Part shown: piece by piece, positions 9,374 through 17,461 of the stretch
Layout: each line of letters opens with the position of its first letter
Position numbering within the stretch: position 1 is the stretch's first letter
DNA from: Friedmanniella luteola
GTDB taxonomy: Bacteria; Actinomycetota; Actinomycetes; Propionibacteriales; Propionibacteriaceae
DNA length: 64,000 nucleotides
Assembly: GCF_900105065.1 (NCBI RefSeq)
Contig: NZ_LT629749.1
Span: forward strand, 2,232,001 to 2,296,000
Direction: 5' to 3'
Position numbers and translations under genes: made by a program
The notes under the pieces: generated by a model
Database searches by the model: none
Told to the model about the DNA's origin: nothing
What the model saw: the letters and a program-made list of their open reading frames with translations, nothing else

Positions 9374-12300
9374 TCCCCCGTGCTCAGGGTGGCGGCCTGC
9401 CGCCGCTCGGACGGTGAGCGCGCGTCGATGACGCCGCGGGCGGCGTCGAGGAAGCCGTCGGCGTAGCGGTCCGCCGGGAAGTCGCCCAGGTAGTAGGTCC
9501 GGGTCTCGGCCCGCACGGCGGCCAGCGGGTCGGCGCCGAGCAGGTCGGCCACCACCGCGTCGAGGTTCGACAGGTCCTCGAGCAGCACGTAGGCGGCGCG
9601 GGCCGCGGGCGCCACCTCCACCAGCTGCTCCGGGGTGCGGCCGACGGCCACGATGGCCAGCGGCTTGCCGGAGTGCAGGTAGTCGGTGACCATGGCCGAC
9701 ACGTCGCTGATCATGGCGTCGGAGGCGTTGAAGCAGTCCTCCACCGACATGGCCCGCTCGGCGGCCGAGCCGTAGACGTGCTCGACCCCGGTCTCGCGGC
9801 GGTGCCGCGCCAGCAGCCGGTTCACCTTCTTGATCATGGTCACGCAGGCCGGGAAGCGGTAGTTGGTCGGGTGCGGCCGGAAGACCACCCGCACCCCCGC
9901 ATCCAGCAGGTGCTGGACCACCGGGACCGCGACGGGCAGCGAGAAGAGCCGGGTGTCGGCGTAGGGGCCCTGCCAGGTGGGCGCGTAGAGCACCGTCGGC
10001 CGTTCGACCGTGCTCACGGGGCCGGCGGCGGGCTGGACCCCCTCCACCTGCGGCCGGCCGACGACGCGGAACTTCTCCTCGGGGATGTGCACCCCGTGCC
10101 GGGCGTAGCGGTCGATGCCCGCCTGGCCGGCGGTGAAGATCAGGTCGTAGATGGCGTGCACCGGGTTGTAGCAGGCCGGCTTCTCGGAGTCGCCGTGGTT
10201 GAGCCAGACGTGGGTCAGCTCGCGCCGCTCGATGAAGTGGGTGTTCCGGGCGGCGTTGTTGACGTAGAAGGCGGTGGTCATCGACGGCACGATCACCTCC
10301 TGCAGCCCGGCCAGCGTCGGCCGCAGGATGACGGGCGCGTCGACGCCGTTGCGGCTGAGCGCCCGGCTGAGCTCGGTGAGGGTGTCCGCCGACCGGGTGA
10401 CGACGACGAACGGCCGGCCGATCCGCGCGAAGTAGGGCGCCCACATGCCCACCTGGTAGCCGGCGCCGACCGTGCCCGCGAAGTAGACGGCGAACTCGGG
10501 CGCCAGGGCGGTCAGCTCGTCCCGCAGCCGGTGCTCGGCCCCGACCACCCGGGCCGCCCGTCCCAGGGCCCGCACCGCCACCACCACGAAGAGGGTGAAG
10601 ACGAGGACGGCGACGGCCACCAGCAGACCCGCGGGCACCGGGACCAGCACGGCGAGCAGCGCCAGCAGCACGGCGACCGATCCCGCGAGCGGGAGCAGCC
10701 CGCGCGGCACGCCCTCCGCCACCTGGGTGCGCATCGCCGGGAAGTTGCGGACCTGCAGCCCCAACCGGCCCCAGGCCCGCTGCACCCCGGACTCGCCCAC
10801 CACGGCGACGGCGAGCAGCACGAGCACGACGAGCGCCGCCGGCGCCGGCAGCCGTCCCGGCGGTGCGGCGACCGCGGCGGCGCAGAGCAGGACGACGCGG
10901 ACGCCCCGGGCCTCCCCCATCAGCCGCGGCCAGCGCTTGCGGCGGTGGACGGAGGCCGAGACCGAGCCGTAGACCGTGGTCAGCGCGGCCACGCCGAGCA
11001 GCACCGGCAGCAACCGGGGCGCGCCGACGAGCGCGGTCGCGAGCGCCAGCAGGGCCAGCACGGCCGCCGCCTGGCTCCACCGGCGTGGCTGGACCAGCCG
11101 GCGGCGGAGCTTGCGCAGCCGACGCCGGGTCCGCGAGCGCGGCCGGCGCGCCGGCGTCCGGACCGGACCGGCGGCGGGCGACCCGCCGCCGGGCACGGGC
11201 AGCATCTCGTCGTCGGCCGGGCTGTCGTCGGCCCCTGCGCCGGAGGCGCCGGCCAGAGCGTCGTCGCCGGTGTCGTCCACGTCCGAGCGGAGCCGCCCGC
11301 CGCTGGCCACCGCGTCGACGGCCGCCACGAAGGCGGAGGCGTAGCCCTCGGCGGGGAACGGGCCGAGGTAGTCCACCCGCTGCGCGCGGCGGACCTCCGC
11401 GAGCGGGTCCTCGCCGAGCATCGTGGTGAGGGCGGGGCCGAGATCGGCGAGGTCGCCGGGGACCACGTACGCCGCCCGGGCCACCGGGTAGGCGGCGCGG
11501 AAGGCCTGCGGTTCCGTCGGCACCGCGACCATGGCGTAGGGCTTGCCGGAGAAGAGGTAGTCGGAGACGACGCTGGAGACGTCGGAGACGAGGGCGTCGG
11601 AGAGGTTGAAGCAGGCGACGACGCTGCGCTCGGTCTCCGCCTCGGCGCCCCACAGGTGGGGTCGGCCGGTGCGTCCGCGGTCCTCGGCGAGCAGCCGGTG
11701 GATCCGCTCGATCACGGCGGCGTCGGCGGGGAAGCCGTGGCTGAACGGGTGCGGACGGAAGACGACGGTCGCGCCGGCCGCGAGCAGACCCCGGACGACG
11801 CCCTCGCCGACGGGCAGCGAGGACAGCGAGGTCTCCTCGACGTGGCCGCGCCAGGTGGGCGCGTACAGCACGACCGGGGACGCCCCGGCCGGCCGGGACC
11901 CCGCGGTCTCGATGGTCTCGACCTGCGGCCGGCCGACGACGACGAACTTCTCGTCGGGGATCGCGATGCCGTGCTCGGCGTACCGCCGGACGGCCGCGGG
12001 TCCGGCGCAGAAGATCCGGTCGTACATGGCGTGGGTGGGGTTGTACGACGTCGGCTTGTCGGAGTCGCCGTGACCCAGGAACACGTGGGTCAGCTGCTGG
12101 TAGCGGACGAAGACGCCGTTGCCGGAGGAGGCGTTCGGGTAGAAGGCGGCCCGCAGCGACGGCACCACCAGCACGTCGAGGTCGGCGGGGCCGCGCGCCT
12201 CCACGACCGGCACGTCGACGAGCTCGGCGAGCGCCCGTGCGCTGGCGCTGCTCCGGGCGATGACGATGCAGCGCCGGCCGGTGCGCTGCAGGTACGGGAG

Positions 12301-13002
12301 CCACATGGTCACCTGGTGCACGCCGTCCGCGCCCGGCCAGGAGGTGTAGAGGGCGATCTCGGGCTGCAGGTCGGCGATGGCCCGCGGCAGCTCCCGCTCG
12401 TGGCGCCGGAGGGCGGCCGCGCGGCGGGCGTTGTCCCGGGCCACCCGCACGCGGCCGGCCGCGGCCAGCACGGCGGCGAGCGCCCACCACCAGGCGGGCA
12501 GGCCGAGGGCCCCCACGGCCAGGCCCGCCGCCACCGCGCCGAGATCGGCGAGGAGCACCTGACGGCTGAGGTCGGCGGGCACCGGGGTGGTCGGGACGCC
12601 GGGCAGGTGCGCGACCACCGGCACCTTGAGCTGGGAGCCGGGGCGCAGGTACGGCTCGTAGAGGACGGCCCCCACCAGGACGACACCGCCCAGCGCGGCG
12701 CCGACGGCGTGCTGGGGCTGCAGCAGCGCGAGCGTGCTGGCCAGCCCGGCCCCGATCAGCGCGCGCTGCCCCAGCTGGCTGGTGAGCAGGTCGAGGCGGG
12801 GGCTCTGGCGCCGCATGGTCACGGCGCGGCCGGTGGCGGCCAGCAGGGCCAGGGCCAGCAGCGCGAGGCTCCACCGGGAGCCGTCGAGCGCGAGGGAGAT
12901 CCCGGTGGCGGCCAGCGCGGTGGTGCCGAGGTCGGCGCCCAGCTTGCGCAGCCGGCTCGCGGTGCCGAGGTCGCGTGGTCCGCGGCTCAACCTGTCTCCC
13001 AT
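9370..13002 (-). CDS. Tandem-domain CDP-glycerol/ribitol phosphotransferase, paralogue A
   Basis: 1210 residues, collinear with paralogue B. After an N-terminal membrane region come domain A (FLGHGDSDKP near 308, VVFRPHPFSH near 417, DALVSDVSSVVSDYLFSGKP), a charged Arg-rich linker (about 600-640), further hydrophobic segments and domain B (WLNHGDSEKP near 934, VVFRPHPTNYRF near 1042, DAMISDVSAMVTDYL). All four catalytic-type His motifs are intact here. The ATG at 13002 is preferred; the frame stays open further upstream, but that part is Pro/Arg-rich and lacks family features. A and B are products of a whole-gene duplication following an internal one. A acts with the two GT2 genes upstream on the same strand. 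Confidence 0.88.
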   Translation of the reverse strand: MGDRLSRGPRDLGTASRLRKLGADLGTTALAATGISLALDGSRWSLALLALALLAATGRAVTMRRQSPRLDLLTSQLGQRALIGAGLASTLALLQPQHAVGAALGGVVLVGAVLYEPYLRPGSQLKVPVVAHLPGVPTTPVPADLSRQVLLADLGAVAAGLAVGALGLPAWWWALAAVLAAAGRVRVARDNARRAAALRRHERELPRAIADLQPEIALYTSWPGADGVHQVTMWLPYLQRTGRRCIVIARSSASARALAELVDVPVVEARGPADLDVLVVPSLRAAFYPNASSGNGVFVRYQQLTHVFLGHGDSDKPTSYNPTHAMYDRIFCAGPAAVRRYAEHGIAIPDEKFVVVGRPQVETIETAGSRPAGASPVVLYAPTWRGHVEETSLSSLPVGEGVVRGLLAAGATVVFRPHPFSHGFPADAAVIERIHRLLAEDRGRTGRPHLWGAEAETERSVVACFNLSDALVSDVSSVVSDYLFSGKPYAMVAVPTEPQAFRAAYPVARAAYVVPGDLADLGPALTTMLGEDPLAEVRRAQRVDYLGPFPAEGYASAFVAAVDAVASGGRLRSDVDDTGDDALAGASGAGADDSPADDEMLPVPGGGSPAAGPVRTPARRPRSRTRRRLRKLRRRLVQPRRWSQAAAVLALLALATALVGAPRLLPVLLGVAALTTVYGSVSASVHRRKRWPRLMGEARGVRVVLLCAAAVAAPPGRLPAPAALVVLVLLAVAVVGESGVQRAWGRLGLQVRNFPAMRTQVAEGVPRGLLPLAGSVAVLLALLAVLVPVPAGLLVAVAVLVFTLFVVVAVRALGRAARVVGAEHRLRDELTALAPEFAVYFAGTVGAGYQVGMWAPYFARIGRPFVVVTRSADTLTELSRALSRNGVDAPVILRPTLAGLQEVIVPSMTTAFYVNNAARNTHFIERRELTHVWLNHGDSEKPACYNPVHAIYDLIFTAGQAGIDRYARHGVHIPEEKFRVVGRPQVEGVQPAAGPVSTVERPTVLYAPTWQGPYADTRLFSLPVAVPVVQHLLDAGVRVVFRPHPTNYRFPACVTMIKKVNRLLARHRRETGVEHVYGSAAERAMSVEDCFNASDAMISDVSAMVTDYLHSGKPLAIVAVGRTPEQLVEVAPAARAAYVLLEDLSNLDAVVADLLGADPLAAVRAETRTYYLGDFPADRYADGFLDAARGVIDARSPSERRQAATLSTGE

Positions 13003-13038
13003 CACCAGTGCGCAGCGCCTCGCGGTCGTGCGGTCGTC

Positions 13039-13061
13039 GGGGCGTCCGACGCCCCAGGATA
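13039..13061 (-). promoter_or_regulatory. Candidate -10 and hairpin upstream of phosphotransferase A
   Basis: On the minus strand a TATCCT box (13061-13056) is followed directly by a perfect 7-bp hairpin, GGGGCGT/ACGCCCC with a 3-nt loop (13055-13039). The hairpin would sit at or near the transcription start, so it could be an operator or a leader structure. No convincing -35 is visible. Confidence 0.35.
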
Positions 13062-13139
13062 TAGCCGCCTCCGGGGCCGCTCCCCGGACGTCGACCCCCG
13101 TCGCGTGTTGGCGGCGGACGGGCGGGGCCTGCTCCCGGA

Positions 13140-14891
13140 CTAGTCGGCGCGCCGTCGGGACGAGCGGGCGAGGACGGCCCGGGTCCGGCGCAGCACGGCT
13201 CCCGCCAGCCGCCGACCGCGCCCGCGGGGCGTCGGGGCGGCCGTCGGGTCCGCCGTCGACGGAGCGGGCGGCGGAGCGGGCGGCGGGTCGGGCGGCGGGT
13301 CGGGCTCGGTCACCGGCGGGCGCCCTCGGTCCGCGTCCACCTGCGCCGACGCCCGGCGCGCCTCCTCCTCCCGGCGCGCCGCGGCCGCCCGCTTCCACTC
13401 GGGCGGCTCGTGGCGCCGGCCGACCGCGACGGTGAGGCCGCGCCGCCCCTGCGTGTAGTAGAGGGCGACCGGCTGCCCGCCGAGCGGAGCGCCGCGGTCG
13501 AGCGCGGCGTCGTCACCCCTCCACTGCGGGGGGAGCTCCAGCCGGACCCGGCGACGCAGGCCCAGGCCCGTCAGCTCGACGTAGAAGTCCCAGCGCCCGG
13601 GTCCGAGCGGCTGGCCGGCCGCGAGCCGCGTGAGGTCGACCTCGCTCTCGAACTCCCAGCGGAGGCCGTCGGCGGTGCTGACCACCGGGACGTTCCAGCG
13701 CTCGTTCGACGTCCGCTCGAGGGCGTACAGCACGAGCTTCGCCGCCCCCAGCGCGCGGGCGAGCTGCTCCGGCGGGAGGTCCCCCACCAGGCCCGCCACG
13801 GTGCCGGGGCTCGCGTCGAGGTCGTCCCCGCGGACCACCCCGAGGCGCGCCCGGCCCGCCAGGACCAGGGTGCCGGCGGACCAGCGGGCGGTCAGCAGCT
13901 CGCACCGCCCGGTCCACCGGGTCTCCTCCCGGGCGAGGTCGAGCAGCCGCTGGAGGTCGCCGGCGATCAGCGCCTCGCCGGCCGCGCGGGTGGCGAGCGG
14001 GAGCAGCGCCACGACGCCGGGCCCGAAGTAGGCCGCGGCGGTGCGGTGCGCCGCCGAGAAGAGGTTGCTCAGCTCCGGCTCCGTGCGCTTCAGCAGGCTC
14101 CCCCCGGAGTGCCGCTTGACCATCTCCGTCTGCAGCCAGCGCCGGAAGATGCGGTCGCGGAGCGGCCCGGGCTCGGTGTGCGCGACCACGACGTCGAGGG
14201 CCTCGCGCAGGTTGGCGAAGTAGGCGTCCCAGTCCACCGCGTGGTACGCGGCGTTCGCGCCGTCGTCACGCCGGATGTGGTAGTAGCACGTGTAGTCCGC
14301 GTACACGGCGATGCTGCTCGCCAGCAGGTAGGCCGTGACCACGAACAGGTGGTCCTCCAACCTCCGCCGACCCTCGGGGAACCGCAGGCCGTGCTGGTCG
14401 AGGAAGGCCTTGCGGAAGAGCTTGTGCGGGGTCAGGCTGTCGATGATCGTCGAGTCCGCGAGGGTGACGTGCGGGCGGGTCCGGGCGAACAGGTTGTGCG
14501 GGACGGCGCGGCCGATGCCGGCCATCTTCCCGATCAGCACGTCGGCGTCGTGCTCGACGGCGTAGGCGTGCATGCGGACGAGCGCTTCGGCCCCCAGCCA
14601 GTCGTCGTGGTCGCAGAAGAAGACGAAATCGCCGCGGGCGGCGTCGATGCCGACGTTGCGCGGCTTCCCGGGCCAGCCGGAGTTCTCCTGGTGGATCACC
14701 CGCAGGTGCGGGTGGTCCTGCGCCACCCGGTCGAGCAGCGCCGGCGTCGCGTCGGTCGACCCGTCGTCGACGAAGATCGCCTCGAACTCGTCGTCCGGCA
14801 TCGTCTGCGCCAGCAGCCCGTCGATGCAGGCCTGCACGTAGGGGCCCGGGTTGTAGACCGGGATGATGACGCTCACCTTCACCGCGACCAC
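13140..14891 (-). CDS. GT2 glycosyltransferase with C-terminal accessory domain
   Basis: 583 residues. The N-terminal GT-A domain (about 5-230) has VSVIIPVYNPG, the nucleotide-binding VDDGS, a DxD-type metal site in FFCDHDDW, and RRLEDHLF, where the catalytic base is expected. A helical segment and a beta-sandwich-like region (LGPGRWDFYVEL) follow. The tail is Pro-rich then strongly basic, suiting membrane contact. The build recalls staphylococcal TarS/TarP, which glycosylate ribitol-phosphate wall teichoic acid; that role is inference from architecture and neighbours. The GTG start lies 1 nt after the stop of the next GT2 gene. Confidence 0.85.
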   Translation of the reverse strand: MVAVKVSVIIPVYNPGPYVQACIDGLLAQTMPDDEFEAIFVDDGSTDATPALLDRVAQDHPHLRVIHQENSGWPGKPRNVGIDAARGDFVFFCDHDDWLGAEALVRMHAYAVEHDADVLIGKMAGIGRAVPHNLFARTRPHVTLADSTIIDSLTPHKLFRKAFLDQHGLRFPEGRRRLEDHLFVVTAYLLASSIAVYADYTCYYHIRRDDGANAAYHAVDWDAYFANLREALDVVVAHTEPGPLRDRIFRRWLQTEMVKRHSGGSLLKRTEPELSNLFSAAHRTAAAYFGPGVVALLPLATRAAGEALIAGDLQRLLDLAREETRWTGRCELLTARWSAGTLVLAGRARLGVVRGDDLDASPGTVAGLVGDLPPEQLARALGAAKLVLYALERTSNERWNVPVVSTADGLRWEFESEVDLTRLAAGQPLGPGRWDFYVELTGLGLRRRVRLELPPQWRGDDAALDRGAPLGGQPVALYYTQGRRGLTVAVGRRHEPPEWKRAAAARREEEARRASAQVDADRGRPPVTEPDPPPDPPPAPPPAPSTADPTAAPTPRGRGRRLAGAVLRRTRAVLARSSRRRAD

Positions 14892-14892
14892 T

Positions 14893-16521
14893 CTACGGTC
14901 GGACCGCTCCGGGGCCGGGATCTCCCCCGGCCACGCTGTGCGCCTCGACGGAGCACCTCGCGGGTCGCAGGTCGGCGCCGGTGGCGCGCACCCTGATGCT
15001 CAGGTTCCCGAGCTGCGTGGTGTACAGCTCGGGGCCGGTCGCCGGCCGGGCGGGGACCCCCTGCGCGGGGACCGCCACCCGGCGCGTGACCCGGCGGCCC
15101 AGCGCGTCGAGCTCCGCGCTCACGTCGACGACGACCGGGCCGGTCGCCCCCGGGAGCGCGCGCAGCTCCTCGCCGTCGAGCCGGGCCACGCCGGAGAACA
15201 CCAGGCGGTCGCCGACGCCGTCCACGGGGACGAGGCGCGGGGCGCCGGCCGCGCAGACCGAGTGGTCCTCCGGTGCGTCCCTGCGCCGCACCAGGAGGTG
15301 GAGCCGGGCGGCCAGGAGGTCGGCCGTGACGTCGATCGCCGATCGCGGCAGGGCGCCCAGGTCGAGGGGCGGGACCCAGACCACGGAGTCCCCCGCCCGA
15401 CGGAAGAGGACCGGTGAGCCGTCGCCGTAGCGGAGCTCCATCGAGAAGCGCACCGCCGCGGCACCCTCCTCGTACCACACCTGCTCGGCGAGGACCGTCG
15501 CGGTCAGCCCGGCCTCCGCCTCGGCCAGCGCGAGCAGCAGGTCCAGCCGTTGCTCGCGCACCAGGTGCGCGCGGACCCGCATGGAGAACTCGAGGTGGTC
15601 GACGGTCTCCGGGGTGAACCGGGCCACCGCCACGGCGTGCACCTCGCGGAACACCTGCTCCCGCCGCGCCGACGAGTAGCCCAGCATCGCCCGGCCGCTC
15701 AGGTGCATCAGCACCTTCTTGCCCAGCCAGTAGGCCTTGATCCGGTCCCGGCGCTCGCCGGGCTCGGTGTGCCGGTCGACCACGTCCAGCACCGCGTTGA
15801 CGGCCGTGGCGAAGTACGCGTGCGGGTCGAAACGCTCCGACGACGCGCTGACGACGCCCGCGCGCCGGGTCCAGTGGTAGTACGCGTAGTCGGCGTAGAT
15901 GGAGATGCGCTCGGCGGCGAAGAAGGCCTGGACGTTGAACTGGTGGTCCTCCAGCCGCACCTTGCCGGGCGGGAACCGGATCCTGTGGCTCTCCAGCATG
16001 GCCCGGCGGTAGATCTTGTGCGGGGTCAGCAGCTGGACCACGGGGTCCTCGTCCAGCCGGGCGTCCGGGATCGTGCGGCGGAAGACGAAACGGCCGATGG
16101 AGCGCCCCACGCCCACCTCCCGGGCGATGACGACATCGCTCCGGTGCTCCACCGCGAAGGCGTGCACCAGCTCGAGCCCCCGGGGGCCGAGGTAGTCGTC
16201 GTGGTCGACGAAGGCCACGTACTCCCCCCGTGCGGCCCCCAGACCCACGTTGCGGGGCGTGCCGGGCCACCCCGAGTTCGGGATGTGGTGGACGACGAAG
16301 TTGCCGTGGGTCCCCGCCAGGGCGTCCAACCGCTCAGCGGTGCCGTCGGTGGACCCGTCGTCGACGAACACGACCTCGAAGTCCGCGGCGGGCATGCTCT
16401 GGCCCTCGAGGGAGCGCACCAGCTCGTCGAGCGCCTCGCCGGTGTTGAAGACCGGGACGACGACGCTGATCTTCGGCCCACTCGGTCGCGGGGCCCGTCG
16501 GAGCCGGCTCAGCAGTCGCAC
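14893..16521 (-). CDS. GT2 glycosyltransferase, paralogue of the downstream enzyme
   Basis: 542 residues. The GT-A domain (about 15-245) keeps ISVVVPVFNTG, VDDGSTDGT, the metal motif VDHDDY and VRLEDHQF. The C-terminal half is all-beta accessory sequence. NSGWPGTPRNVGLGAARG is shared almost exactly with the 583-residue neighbour, so these are recent paralogues. A GGAGGAGG ribosome-binding site precedes the GTG start. It likely adds a sugar to the phosphate polymer built by the tandem phosphotransferases; the sugar donor cannot be told. Confidence 0.85.
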   Translation of the reverse strand: MRLLSRLRRAPRPSGPKISVVVPVFNTGEALDELVRSLEGQSMPAADFEVVFVDDGSTDGTAERLDALAGTHGNFVVHHIPNSGWPGTPRNVGLGAARGEYVAFVDHDDYLGPRGLELVHAFAVEHRSDVVIAREVGVGRSIGRFVFRRTIPDARLDEDPVVQLLTPHKIYRRAMLESHRIRFPPGKVRLEDHQFNVQAFFAAERISIYADYAYYHWTRRAGVVSASSERFDPHAYFATAVNAVLDVVDRHTEPGERRDRIKAYWLGKKVLMHLSGRAMLGYSSARREQVFREVHAVAVARFTPETVDHLEFSMRVRAHLVREQRLDLLLALAEAEAGLTATVLAEQVWYEEGAAAVRFSMELRYGDGSPVLFRRAGDSVVWVPPLDLGALPRSAIDVTADLLAARLHLLVRRRDAPEDHSVCAAGAPRLVPVDGVGDRLVFSGVARLDGEELRALPGATGPVVVDVSAELDALGRRVTRRVAVPAQGVPARPATGPELYTTQLGNLSIRVRATGADLRPARCSVEAHSVAGGDPGPGAVRP

Positions 16522-16585
16522 CCGGCTCCTCCTCCGCCTGATCGACCCTCCCGGAGTGCCCGGACCGGCTGCCGTCCTCCCGCGT

Positions 16586-17341
16586 TCAGGCGACCGCGAC
16601 GAAACCGGTGCCGAACTGCTCGCGGACGAGCGGTCGCAGGGACGCGGCGAGCGACCCGGCGGAGACGGTGGCCGGCTGCTGGGCGAGCAGCTCCAGCAGA
16701 CCGGAGCCGAGGAAGCGCGCGGGCGCGACGACGCTGCGCCGGTCCAGGATCTCCCCCGGGACGGGCTGGGGGTCGGGACGGCGGAACTCGGCGAGGATCT
16801 CGTCGAAGCGGTCGACGAGCACGTCGTTCTCCGGGTCGAGCCCGACGACCGCCAGCAGACCCGTCGGCCGGGTGTCGAGGGGGATGACGACCAGATCGGG
16901 CCGGTAGAGCTCGAGGACCTGGAGCACGCCGAACACGTCCCCCGTCCACTGGTGCGTGTGGCGCTCGCGGGCCGCCTCCGCGATGCTGCGCGGGAGCACG
17001 TCGTCGAAGACGATCATCCCGCGGGCCGAGGAGTGGCGCTCGGCGAAGATGAAGTCCCGCAGGGCGAACTCGAACAGGTGGAGCCCGTCGATGAAGCTCA
17101 GCTCGAACGGCTCGCCACCGGTGGCCGCGAGCGGGTCGGGCCGGCTGAAGTACTCGTCGCTCGTCGTGCGGAACAGGGCGACGTCACCGTCCAGCTCGGC
17201 GTGGATGGCGTAGGCGGGGTCGATGCCCACCGCCCGGCAGCGCGCCAGGGCGAGGCTGTTCCCGTTCCGGACGCCGATCTCGAGGTAGGCCGACGGGGCC
17301 AGCCGCGCGTGCACGGTCCGCAGGAAGTCGAGGTAGAGCAT
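16586..17341 (-). CDS. Class I SAM-dependent methyltransferase-like protein
   Basis: 251 residues. AYLEIGVRNGNSLALA matches the glycine-rich SAM motif I of the Methyltransf_24-type families, and LSFIDGLHLFEFALRDF plus MIVFDDVLP match the acidic post-motifs. These families modify saccharides, among other substrates. Position at the head of the minus-strand operon and back-to-back with the plus-strand arm suggests a role in polymer capping or decoration, but nothing in the sequence fixes the substrate. Confidence 0.75.
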   Translation of the reverse strand: MLYLDFLRTVHARLAPSAYLEIGVRNGNSLALARCRAVGIDPAYAIHAELDGDVALFRTTSDEYFSRPDPLAATGGEPFELSFIDGLHLFEFALRDFIFAERHSSARGMIVFDDVLPRSIAEAARERHTHQWTGDVFGVLQVLELYRPDLVVIPLDTRPTGLLAVVGLDPENDVLVDRFDEILAEFRRPDPQPVPGEILDRRSVVAPARFLGSGLLELLAQQPATVSAGSLAASLRPLVREQFGTGFVAVA

Positions 17342-17346
17342 GGCTC

Positions 17347-17352
17347 ACACTA
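17347..17352 (-). promoter_or_regulatory. -10 box for a leaderless methyltransferase transcript
   Basis: TAGTGT on the minus strand ends 5 nt before the ATG at 17341 with no Shine-Dalgarno between them, the geometry of a leaderless actinobacterial promoter. Confidence 0.4.
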
Positions 17353-17410
17353 ACCAGCCGGCCCTCGCGGGGCCGTGGAGCGTCCTCCCGCCCCCACCCG
17401 TGTCGGCCGC

Positions 17411-17416
17411 TATCCT
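17411..17416 (+). promoter_or_regulatory. Candidate -10 for the plus-strand polymer genes
   Basis: TATCCT within CCGCTATCCTGCGAC, 45 nt before the ATG at 17462. A similar TATCCT box serves phosphotransferase A at 13061. The AGGAGG at 17449-17454 is the ribosome-binding site that decides the start. Confidence 0.4.
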
Positions 17417-17461
17417 GCGACGACCTGGGCCCGACCACGGGTCCTCGCAGGAGGGGTTGGC

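Noticed and set aside
5807-13143. Very long open frames on the plus strand opposite the phosphotransferase genes
   Set aside because: They are rich in Arg/Gly/His/Gln, have no family motifs, and exist because high GC removes stops in the complementary frame of real genes.
9370-13398. An N-terminal extension of phosphotransferase A up to 13398
   Set aside because: The extra ~130 residues are Arg/Pro-rich, overlap the end of the GT2 gene and lie upstream of a plausible promoter and ATG.
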